A stretch of 64,000 nucleotides of DNA, taken from assembly GCA_016177765.1 (NCBI GenBank), contig JACOUP010000001.1:1-64000 (forward strand), read 5' to 3'. Shown here piece after piece: positions 25,120-33,177 of this stretch (the first letter of the stretch is position 1; each line of letters begins with the position of its first letter). This DNA comes from Deltaproteobacteria bacterium. GTDB lineage: Bacteria > UBA10199 > JACPAL01 > JACOUP01. The notes beneath the pieces were generated by a model. The model had not been told where the DNA came from and did not search any database. It worked only from the letters and a program-made list of their open reading frames with translations. Position numbers and translations under genes: made by a program.

Positions 25120-26130
25120 CTACTCCATCACCTTGTACCCGACAAGGGCGGGAGATTCCATACGGGCCTGGGTCTCCGAACTCTGTTTGTCAAACCGGAT
25201 GATATCGCCGATCGCCGGACGGAAATTCCCCAGCGCTCTTGCCTTGGTATACTTCAATTCGACATTGACCGCCTCCACCAGACCGACCGGGTGTTCCACA
25301 AGACCCAAGATTTCGTTCGTTTCCGGATCGGTCAGGACCTTTTCCACGGAACTGACCCGGAAACGGTCCCCGGACTGGATACTGGAGCGTCGGCCGGCGT
25401 CAAAATAGATGTTGGAACCGTCGATCTCAATAACACGCGCGAGCCACGAAAGATCTTCCGTCCGCCGCTCAATGACCTCCATCACAAAACCGATGGCATC
25501 GGCAATCGCTCGACGGGTCGCCTTGCCGAGAGGGGTTTTATGAAAAACCTCACCCCCAAACTCGATAAATTTGTAATCGATCTTGGTCCCGAAGGACTTT
25601 TCCCAGGCCCGCCCCTGGGAACGGTGGGAATGGAGGATTTCTCCCGTTCGCGTATCAACAACCCGAAGATCCATGCCAACATGAGCGGCCACGGCATCCC
25701 CCGATATTTTTGGACCAAAACTCTTCATGATACCAAATCCCGCACCGCCCCCCATTTGTCGTTCCTCAAATTCGGTCACTTCACCGACAATCAGGTAATC
25801 GACCCCCAGCAATTGGCCGGCCGGGGTCTGCGTAAAAGGGGAAGAAAGTTTGGCCTGCCCCAGTTCCTGCTCGATCAATACCTTGGAAAGGATTGCCCGC
25901 TCGACAACAACCAGTCTTCCGGTGTCGATCAGGTTGGTGACCAGTTGGGCCGCCAAACCCCCGCCGATATTCCAGCCGCCGTAGACAGAGGCAAAACGAT
26001 CCGTTGTCCCAAACTGGGCGACGGCGACGCGCGCCTTGGGACCGGTCTTGGGCAGGTTGGCTCCACTCGCCGAAGAGCAGAATCCAAGAATCAAAATAGA
26101 CGCCAGAATGTTATAAGCAGTTTTTTTCAT
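25120..26130 (-). CDS. CsgG-family outer-membrane secretion channel, copy 2
   Basis: The 336-residue product is highly similar to the protein at 10419-11465: RVAVAQFGTTDRFASVYGGW, NIGGGLAAQLVTNLIDTG, LLGVDYLIVGEVTEFEERQM, VGMDLRVVDTRTGEILHSHR. The same C-terminal extension is present (IYFDAGRRSSIQSGDRFRV). The signal peptide ends near SSASG with no lipobox Cys at a suitable position. The start overlaps the preceding small gene by 20 nt, as in copy 1. Predicted to export the Asn-rich protein encoded at 26917-27447. Confidence 0.85.
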   Translation of the reverse strand: MKKTAYNILASILILGFCSSASGANLPKTGPKARVAVAQFGTTDRFASVYGGWNIGGGLAAQLVTNLIDTGRLVVVERAILSKVLIEQELGQAKLSSPFTQTPAGQLLGVDYLIVGEVTEFEERQMGGGAGFGIMKSFGPKISGDAVAAHVGMDLRVVDTRTGEILHSHRSQGRAWEKSFGTKIDYKFIEFGGEVFHKTPLGKATRRAIADAIGFVMEVIERRTEDLSWLARVIEIDGSNIYFDAGRRSSIQSGDRFRVSSVEKVLTDPETNEILGLVEHPVGLVEAVNVELKYTKARALGNFRPAIGDIIRFDKQSSETQARMESPALVGYKVME

Positions 26131-26488
26131 TGGGATTCACAATTTGTACGTTGACGCTGTTGTTCACAACGCCATCATTGCTATCAATCGCCACATCGCC
26201 GTGGCCGGCTGTCACATCCACGCTTCCAACCTTTTTATTCTGATCATTATCTGGCAGATCCCTCAGCCTCTGGCGCGCCTGCTGGATAGGAGAACAGACA
26301 TTTTCCATCTGCAAGGGAACCGGTTGTATAATCCGGAGCGGTTTTTCTTCCTGCTCCTGCTTTTGCCTCATAGCCATGAGGGCATCCAGTTGCGAAGGGG
26401 CCTTCTCGGGCGGGGGAACCGCCAGAGCCGTAAAAACAGGCTGAATCAAAAAGACGGAGACAAAAACGAGGGGATAAAATTTCTTCAT
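26111..26488 (-). CDS. Small secreted protein ending NPNEKNCL, copy 2
   Basis: The 125-residue product has a signal peptide ending near TALA, shared VCSPIQQARQRLRDLP, and a nearly identical C-terminus (DVTAGHGDVAIDSNDGVVNN then NSVNVQIVNPNEKNCL) to the 10046-10438 protein. Strong conservation of the end, including the penultimate Cys, against a diverged middle suggests a functional C-terminal motif. ATGA overlap with the upstream gene, 20-nt overlap with the CsgG gene. Confidence 0.7.
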   Translation of the reverse strand: MKKFYPLVFVSVFLIQPVFTALAVPPPEKAPSQLDALMAMRQKQEQEEKPLRIIQPVPLQMENVCSPIQQARQRLRDLPDNDQNKKVGSVDVTAGHGDVAIDSNDGVVNNSVNVQIVNPNEKNCL

Positions 26489-26832
26489 TGTTTCATGTTC
26501 CCCAAGATAATGTTGGAATGAACGGAGGTATCGATGTAATTACCGTTGGAGCCTCCGCCAAAACCGCTGATTTCGACTCTCTCATGGCCAACCCGGATGT
26601 TCACATCTCCCAAAACCGCCGTATTGTTGTCGCCGAAATTGTGGCTATTCTGGCGACCCTCTTGCGCCCCTTCCGAAAAAAGAGTTGTTCTTGGGTGAAT
26701 CACCCTTCCCCTATCTGAAGAACAGTTTCCGTCACGACACTGCGCCTTGACTTCTTCGGGGGCTACCCCAACGGCCGAGAGGGTCGCAATCATCAAGAGG
26801 ATTCGTTTCACTTTTTGTTTTTTGCCGGACAT
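26485..26832 (-). CDS. Small secreted GDNNTA-family protein, copy 2
   Basis: The 115-residue product has a signal peptide ending near VGVAPEEVKA, then a Cys-containing head, then NFGDNNTAVLGDVNIRVGHE and GFGGGSNGNYIDTSVHSNII, conserved with the protein at 9702-10049. The head differs and carries one translated 15-bp unit (GRVIHPR). Same position in the cassette as copy 1. Confidence 0.7.
   Translation of the reverse strand: MSGKKQKVKRILLMIATLSAVGVAPEEVKAQCRDGNCSSDRGRVIHPRTTLFSEGAQEGRQNSHNFGDNNTAVLGDVNIRVGHERVEISGFGGGSNGNYIDTSVHSNIILGNMKQ
26691..26705. repeat. 15-bp palindromic unit in CDS
   Basis: TTGGGTGAATCACCC, read on the minus strand as GVIHP in the small secreted protein. Confidence 0.8.
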
Positions 26833-26842
26833 TGTTTTCTCC

Positions 26843-26857
26843 TTGGGTGGTACACCC
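26843..26857. repeat. 15-bp palindromic unit at ribosome-site region
   Basis: TTGGGTGGTACACCC, just upstream of the GGAGAA ribosome site of the 26485-26832 gene. Confidence 0.75.
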
Positions 26858-26873
26858 TTAAAGCCCCTTTAAG

Positions 26874-26901
26874 ACCCGGGCGGCCTCAAAACCGCCCGGG
26901 T
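26874..26901 (-). terminator. Strong hairpin after the Asn-rich gene, no T run
   Basis: ACCCGGGCGG and CCGCCCGGGT form a perfect 10-bp, GC-rich stem with an 8-nt loop starting 16 nt after the stop of the 26917-27447 gene. No T tract follows on the minus strand, so it is more likely a partial terminator or an mRNA-stabilising stem that sets a higher level of the first gene. Confidence 0.5.
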
Positions 26902-26916
26902 CAGGGACTTTTTAGT

Positions 26917-27447
26917 CTACTTACCCGATGTGTTGTTGCTCCCGGCAATATTGCCGATACCAAAATAACCGGCCGCCGAGTTGTTGATCTGGTTGTTGGA
27001 ACCGGAAAAGTTCGCCATATCGACCTTATCCGTACCAACTCTCGGGTTATAGTTGCCGTTCATCACGATGGAGTTATCTCCCGCCGAGATGTTATTGCTG
27101 TTCATGGTATTGTAACTGTCTGTCGTGGAAGTATTTGTGCTCAAATTACGGCTGTCATAGCTGTCATGTCTGTCACTGGTACTGTAGTTACGACTGTCAG
27201 TGGTATTCGTGACACTGCGATTGCTGTAATCGCGGTTGTCGGTGCGGTTGTCATTACGATTCGTTGTGGTCGTATTGTACGAATCGGTTGTGGTCTTGTT
27301 ATTGGAATTAAGCGTCTGGTCGCGTCCCGCCTTCGGTCCGGTATCCACATTGCTATTGACTCTAAAAAACCAGGCATCGGCCGGCCCGGCAGTCAGCGCC
27401 GCTGAAATCAGAGCGACAGCGGCTACGCTCGTGGTGATTCGTCTCAT
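26917..27447 (-). CDS. Asn-rich secreted AGRDQ protein, candidate fibre subunit, copy 2
   Basis: The 176-residue product has a signal peptide MRRITTSVAAVALISAALTA ending near PADA. After KAGRDQTLNSNNKTTTDSYN come Asn/Thr/Asp/Arg repeats (DNRTDNRDYSNRS). The C-terminal domain AGDNSIVMNGNY, MANFSGSNNQINNSAAGYFG is shared with 8988-9683. AGGAGG lies 7 nt before ATG. First gene of the second CsgG cassette and followed by a strong hairpin, which fits an abundant secreted structural subunit. Amyloid character is inferred from composition and context only. Confidence 0.75.
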   Translation of the reverse strand: MRRITTSVAAVALISAALTAGPADAWFFRVNSNVDTGPKAGRDQTLNSNNKTTTDSYNTTTTNRNDNRTDNRDYSNRSVTNTTDSRNYSTSDRHDSYDSRNLSTNTSTTDSYNTMNSNNISAGDNSIVMNGNYNPRVGTDKVDMANFSGSNNQINNSAAGYFGIGNIAGSNNTSGK

Positions 27448-27477
27448 ATCTTTCCCCTCCTAAAAGTTTGGAATCGC

Positions 27478-27492
27478 TCGGGTGAATCACCC
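27478..27492. repeat. 15-bp palindromic unit in leader of cassette 2
   Basis: TCGGGTGAATCACCC in the 5' leader, between the -24/-12 site and the start of the Asn-rich gene. Confidence 0.75.
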
Positions 27493-27536
27493 TTTTACGA
27501 TCCCAGTTAATTGAATGAACCCTAGGAACAGGTCTA

Positions 27537-27553
27537 TTCAAGAGGCGTGCCAA
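27537..27553 (-). promoter_or_regulatory. Sigma-54-type promoter for CsgG cassette 2
   Basis: Minus strand TTTGGCACGCCTCTTGAA. The -24 and spacer equal the cassette 1 promoter, but -12 reads TTGA instead of TTGC, so it is probably weaker. Leader of roughly 80 nt to ATG 27447. Confidence 0.65.
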
Positions 27554-27599
27554 ACGATTTTGTGCTTGAAAAATTGGAAGAGCGGGAAAAAAGCCTCTT

Positions 27600-27625
27600 T
27601 TTTTTAGACGGTACCGTCTAAAAAA
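27600..27625. promoter_or_regulatory. 26-bp perfect palindrome upstream of cassette 2
   Basis: Core TAGACGGTACCGTCTA flanked by T and A runs, perfectly symmetrical without a loop. Lies 48-73 bp upstream of the -24 element and just past the kinase stop. T before and A after the stem is the wrong order for a terminator, so an activator or repressor operator is more likely. Confidence 0.5.
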
Positions 27626-27639
27626 GAGAGGGTGACAAA

Positions 27640-29085
27640 CTAACGGCAGTGAAGGGAAGGGGGGTCGTCCTGCAGGTTGGCCAGACAGCGGTGATTTCCT
27701 TCAGGGCGAATTTCCAGATCTGTTTCCAGGGTGAGGTTGTCCGGTTCGTAAAAAATACGGACATGGTGGGATCCGGCCGCCAGTCTTCTTTTTTGGAGAG
27801 GACTGGTCTGATTCGGTCCCCGATCAATAGAAACATACCCCCAGGGAATCGCCAGGACCGTCAGGAACCCTTCTGTCTTGAGAACCGGCCCGCCTTGACT
27901 CGTCGGCGAGGCAGGCCCGCCTTGCTCACCTCGCTGAAGCTGTGGCGAAGCGGGCATCGCCGCAGGCAAGGCAGGTTTCACTGGAGCAGTATTGGAAGAA
28001 ACCGCCGGGTGAAGCATCCTGGAACGAATCCCAAAAAACAGGAGTAGTCCCAGAGCGGCAAGGGTCAAAACTACTGCAACTGCCTTACGTGAAGAAGGTT
28101 TTTGGGAAAGTAACGAGGAGGTTTTGACCTCCGCTTCCAGAGAGGCTGGCTGGGGCGTCCCCTCCACCCCAAAGACTGATTCCAGAAAATCAACCAGACC
28201 CTCGCGCTGGAGGGTGAAACCGTTTTGGACGGCAAACCGCGAGATTTCTTCGCGAAAAGCAGCCGCCTGGGGGAACCGGTCTTCCGGAGAACGTGCCAAC
28301 GCCTTGCGGACGATCTCCCGCAAACGGGGGGGAATATGTTTCTCGTCCTCAGGGGTAAAATGGACCTTAATTTTACGGATGCGGTCGAGTGTCTCAATAT
28401 CCGAACCGCCGCCAAAGAGCCGGCGGCCGGTCAGCACCTCGTAGAGGACAATGCCGGCGGAGAAAAGGTCGCTCGATTGCCCGATCTCCTGGAGGTTGGC
28501 CTGTTCGGGCGACATATAGGCGAACTTTCCCTTGTGGACACCGGAGACTGTTTCGGTAGTTCGGAGCGCCGCCTTGGCGATGCCAAAATCGGTCAGTTTG
28601 ACTGTCCCATCATAGGAGACCAGGATATTTTGTGGAGAGACATCGCGATGGATAATCTGTAGATTCTTCCCGTGGGGGTCTTTTTTACTATGGGCATACT
28701 GAAGGCCGTCCAGGACATGGGTCATGATAAAGAGGATAACCGGAAGGGGGATTTTCCCTCCTGAACTACCAACCTTCTCCCAGAGCCGCCGGAGGTCAAC
28801 CCCAGGAATATATTCCATGGCGATAAAATAGTCGTTCCCCTCCCGACCCAGATCATGGACCTGGACAATATTCGGGTGGGTGAGGAGGGCGGCCAGCTTG
28901 GCCTCGTCAATCAGCATCGTGAGGAAGGAAGGGTTGTTCGCCCATTCGGGCAGAATCTTCTTGATCACCAGCTCCTTCTCAAACCCCTGTTCCCCCTTCT
29001 GTTTGGCCAGAAAGATCTCCGCCATTCCGCCCCGGGCGATCTTTTCCAAAAGGAGATATTTACCAAACTGACTCGGGAATTCCAT
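27640..29085 (-). CDS. Ser/Thr protein kinase with C-terminal PEGA-like domain
   Basis: The 481-residue product has a Hanks-type kinase domain at residues ~5-270: GGMAEIFLAK (Gly loop), VIKKIL (Lys), IIHRDVSPQNIL (catalytic loop near 145), LTDFGIAK, and YMSPEQA. A membrane segment AVAVVLTLAALGLLLFFGI and a PEGA-like extracytoplasmic domain (FLTVLAIPWGYVSIDRGPNQ) follow. Start set at ATG 29085, preceded by AAGGA; the longer frame to 29187 runs through the neighbouring control region. Divergent from the PEGA/LamG operon; candidate kinase for the FHA activators. Confidence 0.88.
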   Translation of the reverse strand: MEFPSQFGKYLLLEKIARGGMAEIFLAKQKGEQGFEKELVIKKILPEWANNPSFLTMLIDEAKLAALLTHPNIVQVHDLGREGNDYFIAMEYIPGVDLRRLWEKVGSSGGKIPLPVILFIMTHVLDGLQYAHSKKDPHGKNLQIIHRDVSPQNILVSYDGTVKLTDFGIAKAALRTTETVSGVHKGKFAYMSPEQANLQEIGQSSDLFSAGIVLYEVLTGRRLFGGGSDIETLDRIRKIKVHFTPEDEKHIPPRLREIVRKALARSPEDRFPQAAAFREEISRFAVQNGFTLQREGLVDFLESVFGVEGTPQPASLEAEVKTSSLLSQKPSSRKAVAVVLTLAALGLLLFFGIRSRMLHPAVSSNTAPVKPALPAAMPASPQLQRGEQGGPASPTSQGGPVLKTEGFLTVLAIPWGYVSIDRGPNQTSPLQKRRLAAGSHHVRIFYEPDNLTLETDLEIRPEGNHRCLANLQDDPPSLHCR

Positions 29086-29132
29086 AAAGGGTCCTTCTAA
29101 CAAAGCGACTGAAAAAAAGCTATAGACTTCAA

Positions 29133-29174
29133 ACCGACCGATTGAGAGAGGGGGACCGACCGATTTCGAGAGGG
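29133..29174. promoter_or_regulatory. Direct repeats, candidate activator sites
   Basis: ACCGACCGATTGAGAGAGGG at 29133 and ACCGACCGATTTCGAGAGGG at 29155, offset 22 bp (about two helical turns), ending 48 bp before the -24 element on the plus strand. Confidence 0.5.
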
Positions 29175-29221
29175 TACTTCTCGCCAAAACGAATTAAACC
29201 CCACCCCAGCACCAAAAACAG

Positions 29222-29239
29222 TTGGCACAACTATTGAAT
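29222..29239 (+). promoter_or_regulatory. Sigma-54-type promoter for PEGA/LamG operon
   Basis: TTGGCACAACTATTGAAT, GG-N10-GA spacing. It has the same TTGAA -12 variant as the cassette 2 promoter. Confidence 0.6.
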
Positions 29240-29435
29240 AAGGAAAGAGACAATGAATCACTATTATTTTCAACGGTCATTTTTAACGAAACTATAAAAA
29301 CATTATTCCGATAAGGGCATTAGATATAAAAATTTCATGTAATAGATTAGATATTGATTTTGAATCGTACAAGAGGGGTTGTCTTTTGAACCCTGGAGAG
29401 TTAGTGGACCCACTCACCTAGAAAAAGGAGTCTTT

Positions 29436-30806
29436 ATGAAGAAATTAGCCTTCAAGGCGCTTTGTCTCTGGATAACGCTTCTCTTCTTCGTCCCTCCGGT
29501 GACCGCCAAAGAACCGGGGGTAGCCGTCCTTGAACTCCGCCACGCCTCGGTTTCCCCCACGGAGAGCCGGACGATGGCCCAGACCCTCCGCAAAAAACTC
29601 TCTACAGAAGGAAAGGTTCTCTCGGAGGCCGAAACCAGAGAAGGACTCAGCGGTTTTCAGGATCAAACCCCAGTTAGTGGTCTTGGTGCTGTCTATGAAA
29701 CGGCCATGCAGAACTACCGTCGGCTGGAACTGGAGACTGCAGAACGGGAATTAAAGCGGAAATTAGGAGAATCCCAGAGGGGTGAGTCACCCAAGGGGGG
29801 AATGACCTTGGAAGACGCCTTTCACCTGGTCCCGGCAACCCTCCTGTTGGGGGAACTGGCCCAAGCCCAGGGAAGACAAAAAGAGGCGGTTTTCTACTTT
29901 CGTGAAGCGGCCCGTCTTTCACTGGACACCCCGTTGAACGAAAAAAGATATTCACCGCAGATTCGTAAACTGTACGAACGGGAAAAAGAGACCCTTTTAA
30001 AGGATAAACAAAAACTGGCGCGGGTCCGGGTGGAATCCCCTGTCCGTGGCAAGGGTGCTTCACCCAAGGGTGATTCACCCAAAGTCCACTTGAATGGTAT
30101 CCTGAAAGGGGAGGCCCCGCTTGTGCTTTCCGGCCTCCCGACAGGAAGACATTACGTTACTGTCACGGCGGAAGGATACCGGCCCTATTTTAGTCCGATC
30201 GATCTCTCTCCCGGAGTGGAAACCGGTGTCACCGCCACGCTTGAAAAAATGGATACGGGCCAGCAAGAATCCTTGGGTGAAGCACCCTTTGCCGGTTTTT
30301 CGGTCTCCAGCCTGCAAGCCCAGGAGGAGATCACGGGAAAGGCAGTCTCCGCCGGTAAACTCCTCGGCGTCGATCAGGTCATTCTTGTCTCCGTTACCGG
30401 GGAGGGGGGGCAGTTTCAGGCGACGGCCCGCCTTGTTGATGTTGTGAGCCGGCGGCTCCAACCGGCCGCCAGTATCGGATTTGACAAAACATCCCGTAGC
30501 CGGGAAGCGGCCTCTGCCAAATTGGCTTCGCATCTCACAGCCAAACCCTTGGCCATTGCCCAAAGGGAAGGTAGCTCCGTTCCTCGTTCTCCCTTGGGTG
30601 GATCACCCTTGGGTGGAGCACCTTTGAAAAATCGTTTCGTTTCTGAAGAAAAACCGCTCTGGGTAAAACCGATCTTCTGGATCATCAGCGGGGTCATCCT
30701 TGCCGGGGCAGGGACAGGGATTGGGCTCGCCCTTTCCAGTGGAGGGGGAGCCTCCGAAGTGCCGGTCACTGTTTCGGGAAATATTCCAAGTGTAACGGGT
30801 CAGTAG
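29436..30806 (+). CDS. PEGA-domain envelope protein with C-terminal anchor
   Basis: The 456-residue product has a signal peptide ending near PVTA. An N-terminal beta-alpha region VAVLELRHASVSPTESRTMA resembles the opening of CsgG/TolB-type proteins. Helical TPR-like segment, a PEGA domain (VHLNGILKGEAPLVLSGLPT, GRHYVTVTAEGYRPY), a further alpha/beta segment, then the anchor KPIFWIISGVILAGAGTGIG follow. Six 15-bp units at four sites are translated inside it, adding about 30 residues (GESPK, GASPKGDSPK, GEAP, GGSPLGGAP). Paralogue of 4760-5422, in both cases just before a LamG lipoprotein gene. Likely anchors or assembles the lipoproteins. Confidence 0.8.
   Translation: MKKLAFKALCLWITLLFFVPPVTAKEPGVAVLELRHASVSPTESRTMAQTLRKKLSTEGKVLSEAETREGLSGFQDQTPVSGLGAVYETAMQNYRRLELETAERELKRKLGESQRGESPKGGMTLEDAFHLVPATLLLGELAQAQGRQKEAVFYFREAARLSLDTPLNEKRYSPQIRKLYEREKETLLKDKQKLARVRVESPVRGKGASPKGDSPKVHLNGILKGEAPLVLSGLPTGRHYVTVTAEGYRPYFSPIDLSPGVETGVTATLEKMDTGQQESLGEAPFAGFSVSSLQAQEEITGKAVSAGKLLGVDQVILVSVTGEGGQFQATARLVDVVSRRLQPAASIGFDKTSRSREAASAKLASHLTAKPLAIAQREGSSVPRSPLGGSPLGGAPLKNRFVSEEKPLWVKPIFWIISGVILAGAGTGIGLALSSGGGASEVPVTVSGNIPSVTGQ
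29780..29794. repeat. 15-bp palindromic unit in PEGA gene
   Basis: GGGTGAGTCACCCAA, read in frame with flanking codons as RGESPK. Confidence 0.85.
30053..30082. repeat. Two tandem 15-bp palindromic units
   Basis: GGGTGCTTCACCCAA then GGGTGATTCACCCAA, read as GKGASPKGDSPK at the edge of the PEGA domain. Confidence 0.9.
30273..30287. repeat. 15-bp palindromic unit, inverted orientation
   Basis: TTGGGTGAAGCACCC, read as LGEAP. Confidence 0.85.
30594..30623. repeat. Two tandem 15-bp units, inverted orientation
   Basis: TTGGGTGGATCACCC then TTGGGTGGAGCACCT, read as LGGSPLGGAP before the membrane anchor. Confidence 0.88.
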
Positions 30807-30816
30807 AGGTTTACCG

Positions 30817-33177
30817 ATGAAACCTTGGTTTCTCACATTACTTGTCTTTCTCACCGCCTGCGGTTCTTTGGAAAAGGGAAGTGGGTCTTCGGTCGCCTTT
30901 GACCTTCCTCCCGCCCTGCAGACGCAAAGCACGACCGACACCAAGGCATTTTTGCTGGCAACGAACAGTGAAGAAACCAAAGAACTGGAACTCACCATCG
31001 CCGGTGGCAAGGTCTCCGGAACCATTAATCTGAAACCGGGTCTCTGGACCCTCGAACTCCATTTCTACCAAAAGGCACCGTCAGGGAGCTATCTCCTGGT
31101 CGCCATGGTCTCGTTTGGAGAAAAAGAGGTCGGGGAGGAGGGGCTGGAACTCTCTTACGACCCCTCCCAGATCTTCTTTGACGATTTTAACGGAACCTCC
31201 CCCTCGATCGCCTCTCCTTCGGTCTCCCTCCCTGAAAACTGCTCCAAGCTCTTTGATTGTGACGGGGATGGATTCAGCAACTTTGAAGAGATCAAAGCAG
31301 GGAGTAACCCCGAAGATGCCAAGAGTATGCCTCAAAAGAAGTCAGAGAGTGTCTCGGCCCCGGTCGCAACCACAACAACCATCAATAAATCTTCAGTCAC
31401 TGTGACAACACCACCGCTGACACGTGTGATGGATGGACTCGTCGGGTGGTGGAAATTTGATGAGGGGACAGGATATCTGGCCAAGGACTCCAGCGGAAAT
31501 GGGAATGATGGAACCCTGATGCCCCAGACCACCGAGAGTCCCGGGCGTCTTGCCAACGGAGTCTCCGGCGAATTCCTCCATTTTGACGGCGAAGGAGACG
31601 GGAGTCAGGATTATGTCCTCATCGGAGATAAACCGACTCTGGAAGGGATGACACAGTTGACGGTGGAGGCCTGGGTCAGGACCAACCATCCGAATCAAAA
31701 AAACACCGCTGTCATATCGAAGGACTGGTCAAATAATGGGTCCTATGTTTTACGAATGAATCCCAGCGAGGCAAACGCGAGTGACGGGATGATTAATTTT
31801 CGGACGGAAACCGACACGGGGGATGTCACAGAACGAAATGCGGATACGGAGTCCGGTCAGGCCATTAACGATGGTGCCTGGCATCACGTGGTCGGAACCT
31901 ACGACGGTGCCACCCAAAAGATTTTCATCGACGGGATCCTGCAGAGCTACGTAGCACAGACCGGGATCATCGACACGGGAGATTACGATCTCTGTTTTGC
32001 CACCACTTGTTACACCAATGGTGACGGGAGCCGGGGTTTTTACCGATTTTTTATCGGAGACTTGGACGAAGTCGCCATCTACAACCGTGCCCTTACAACC
32101 GCGGAGGTCCGCAATAACTGCCAGGTCAATGACCCCACCGGAAGCACCTGTGCGGCCGATGATGTGCCGGATCAAATCACACCATCGGGCGTAACTCTCC
32201 CACCAACACGCGCGTTTATTTCCTGGAAGAGGGGAACGATTCCCACCGGAAAAACTTTTGATCATGATCAACTTTGCTATGCCACTAACGGTTCCGACAT
32301 CAGCCCTCCAGCAAGCTGCCTGAACCCAACCAACCGGACAGTACCGTATCATGTTTTGGAACCCCTCACCGCCAACAACACTGACTACCGCTGGAAGGTC
32401 CGCACTTGTTACAACGCCGCCGGAACTGACTGCTCCGCTTATTCGCCGGTATGGAGTTTCTCGACCAACAGTCTACCGACCGCATGGTGGAAATTCGACC
32501 AGACACCGATTGTCAATGGAACGACCCTCTTAGACGTGGGAATCAGTGGTCAAAACGGGACATTTGTGGGCAATGGCACATGGGGGCACACCGACACAGG
32601 GGACGGCATTTTAGACACAGCTCTTTTCCTGAATGGGCTGGAAGAATATGTCGATTTAGGAACTCCCGCCTTTGTCGATTGGAACGCCAGTGAAGGAACC
32701 CTCAGCGGTCGCGTCAAAATCCTGGTTGTTGGGGGGGGCATCTTCTCGAATAGCGATGGAGATGCCTGGGTCAATGAGAGACTCACTCTATTCTTCCGGA
32801 ACCTAAGCAACACATGGGGGTGGTCGTTTGCTGACGGCACAACGTCCCAAAATGACTCCTTCAGCCCACTGCCGCAAAACGAATGGGCCACATTCACCGT
32901 AGCCTGGAATGGAACAACAGTGTGGACTTATTTGAATGGTCTCCTCATTAACCAACAGGCCCAAACCGTTATTCCCGTACTCTTTTCGAACCCGGGTACA
33001 TCATGGCTTGGCAGGACTCAAGGCATTTCACCCGACAACTTGGCAAACTACCTTGACGGATCGATTGATGAGGTCGCGATATTCAGGTACGCACTTTCCA
33101 GTGAGGCCATCATCAATAATTTCTGCGCCACTGAGGCATTGGCCGGAATCAGTCCGCTCCCGGAGGTTTGCCAATAA
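30817..33177 (+). CDS. LamG lipoprotein 1 of tandem array
   Basis: The 786-residue product has signal peptide MKPWFLTLLVFLTAC (lipobox). Residues ~15-190 are shared nearly unchanged with the next three genes and include the Ca-type motif DCDGDGFSNFEEIKAGSNPE. LamG domain 1 follows (LVGWWKFDEGTGYLAKDSSG to LDEVAIYNRALTTAEVRNNC), then a linker FN3-like domain (LPPTRAFISWKRG, YRWKVRTCYNAAG) and LamG domain 2 (TAWWKFDQTPIVNG). Predicted surface-displayed, probably glycan or matrix binding. GAGG precedes ATG; 10 bp after the PEGA gene. Confidence 0.85.
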   Translation: MKPWFLTLLVFLTACGSLEKGSGSSVAFDLPPALQTQSTTDTKAFLLATNSEETKELELTIAGGKVSGTINLKPGLWTLELHFYQKAPSGSYLLVAMVSFGEKEVGEEGLELSYDPSQIFFDDFNGTSPSIASPSVSLPENCSKLFDCDGDGFSNFEEIKAGSNPEDAKSMPQKKSESVSAPVATTTTINKSSVTVTTPPLTRVMDGLVGWWKFDEGTGYLAKDSSGNGNDGTLMPQTTESPGRLANGVSGEFLHFDGEGDGSQDYVLIGDKPTLEGMTQLTVEAWVRTNHPNQKNTAVISKDWSNNGSYVLRMNPSEANASDGMINFRTETDTGDVTERNADTESGQAINDGAWHHVVGTYDGATQKIFIDGILQSYVAQTGIIDTGDYDLCFATTCYTNGDGSRGFYRFFIGDLDEVAIYNRALTTAEVRNNCQVNDPTGSTCAADDVPDQITPSGVTLPPTRAFISWKRGTIPTGKTFDHDQLCYATNGSDISPPASCLNPTNRTVPYHVLEPLTANNTDYRWKVRTCYNAAGTDCSAYSPVWSFSTNSLPTAWWKFDQTPIVNGTTLLDVGISGQNGTFVGNGTWGHTDTGDGILDTALFLNGLEEYVDLGTPAFVDWNASEGTLSGRVKILVVGGGIFSNSDGDAWVNERLTLFFRNLSNTWGWSFADGTTSQNDSFSPLPQNEWATFTVAWNGTTVWTYLNGLLINQQAQTVIPVLFSNPGTSWLGRTQGISPDNLANYLDGSIDEVAIFRYALSSEAIINNFCATEALAGISPLPEVCQ

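Larger units (their letters stand above)
29086..29435. other. Divergent control region, AT-rich leader
   Basis: Between the kinase and PEGA genes. Holds two direct repeats (29133-29174), a -24/-12 promoter (29222-29239), and a very AT-rich ~185-nt leader without an ORF that I can support. AAGGAG precedes ATG 29436. Confidence 0.6.

Noticed and set aside
27600-27625. Rho-independent terminator for the kinase gene
   Set aside because: The T run precedes and the A run follows the stem on both strands, the reverse of a functional terminator; an operator fits better, although some effect on termination cannot be excluded.
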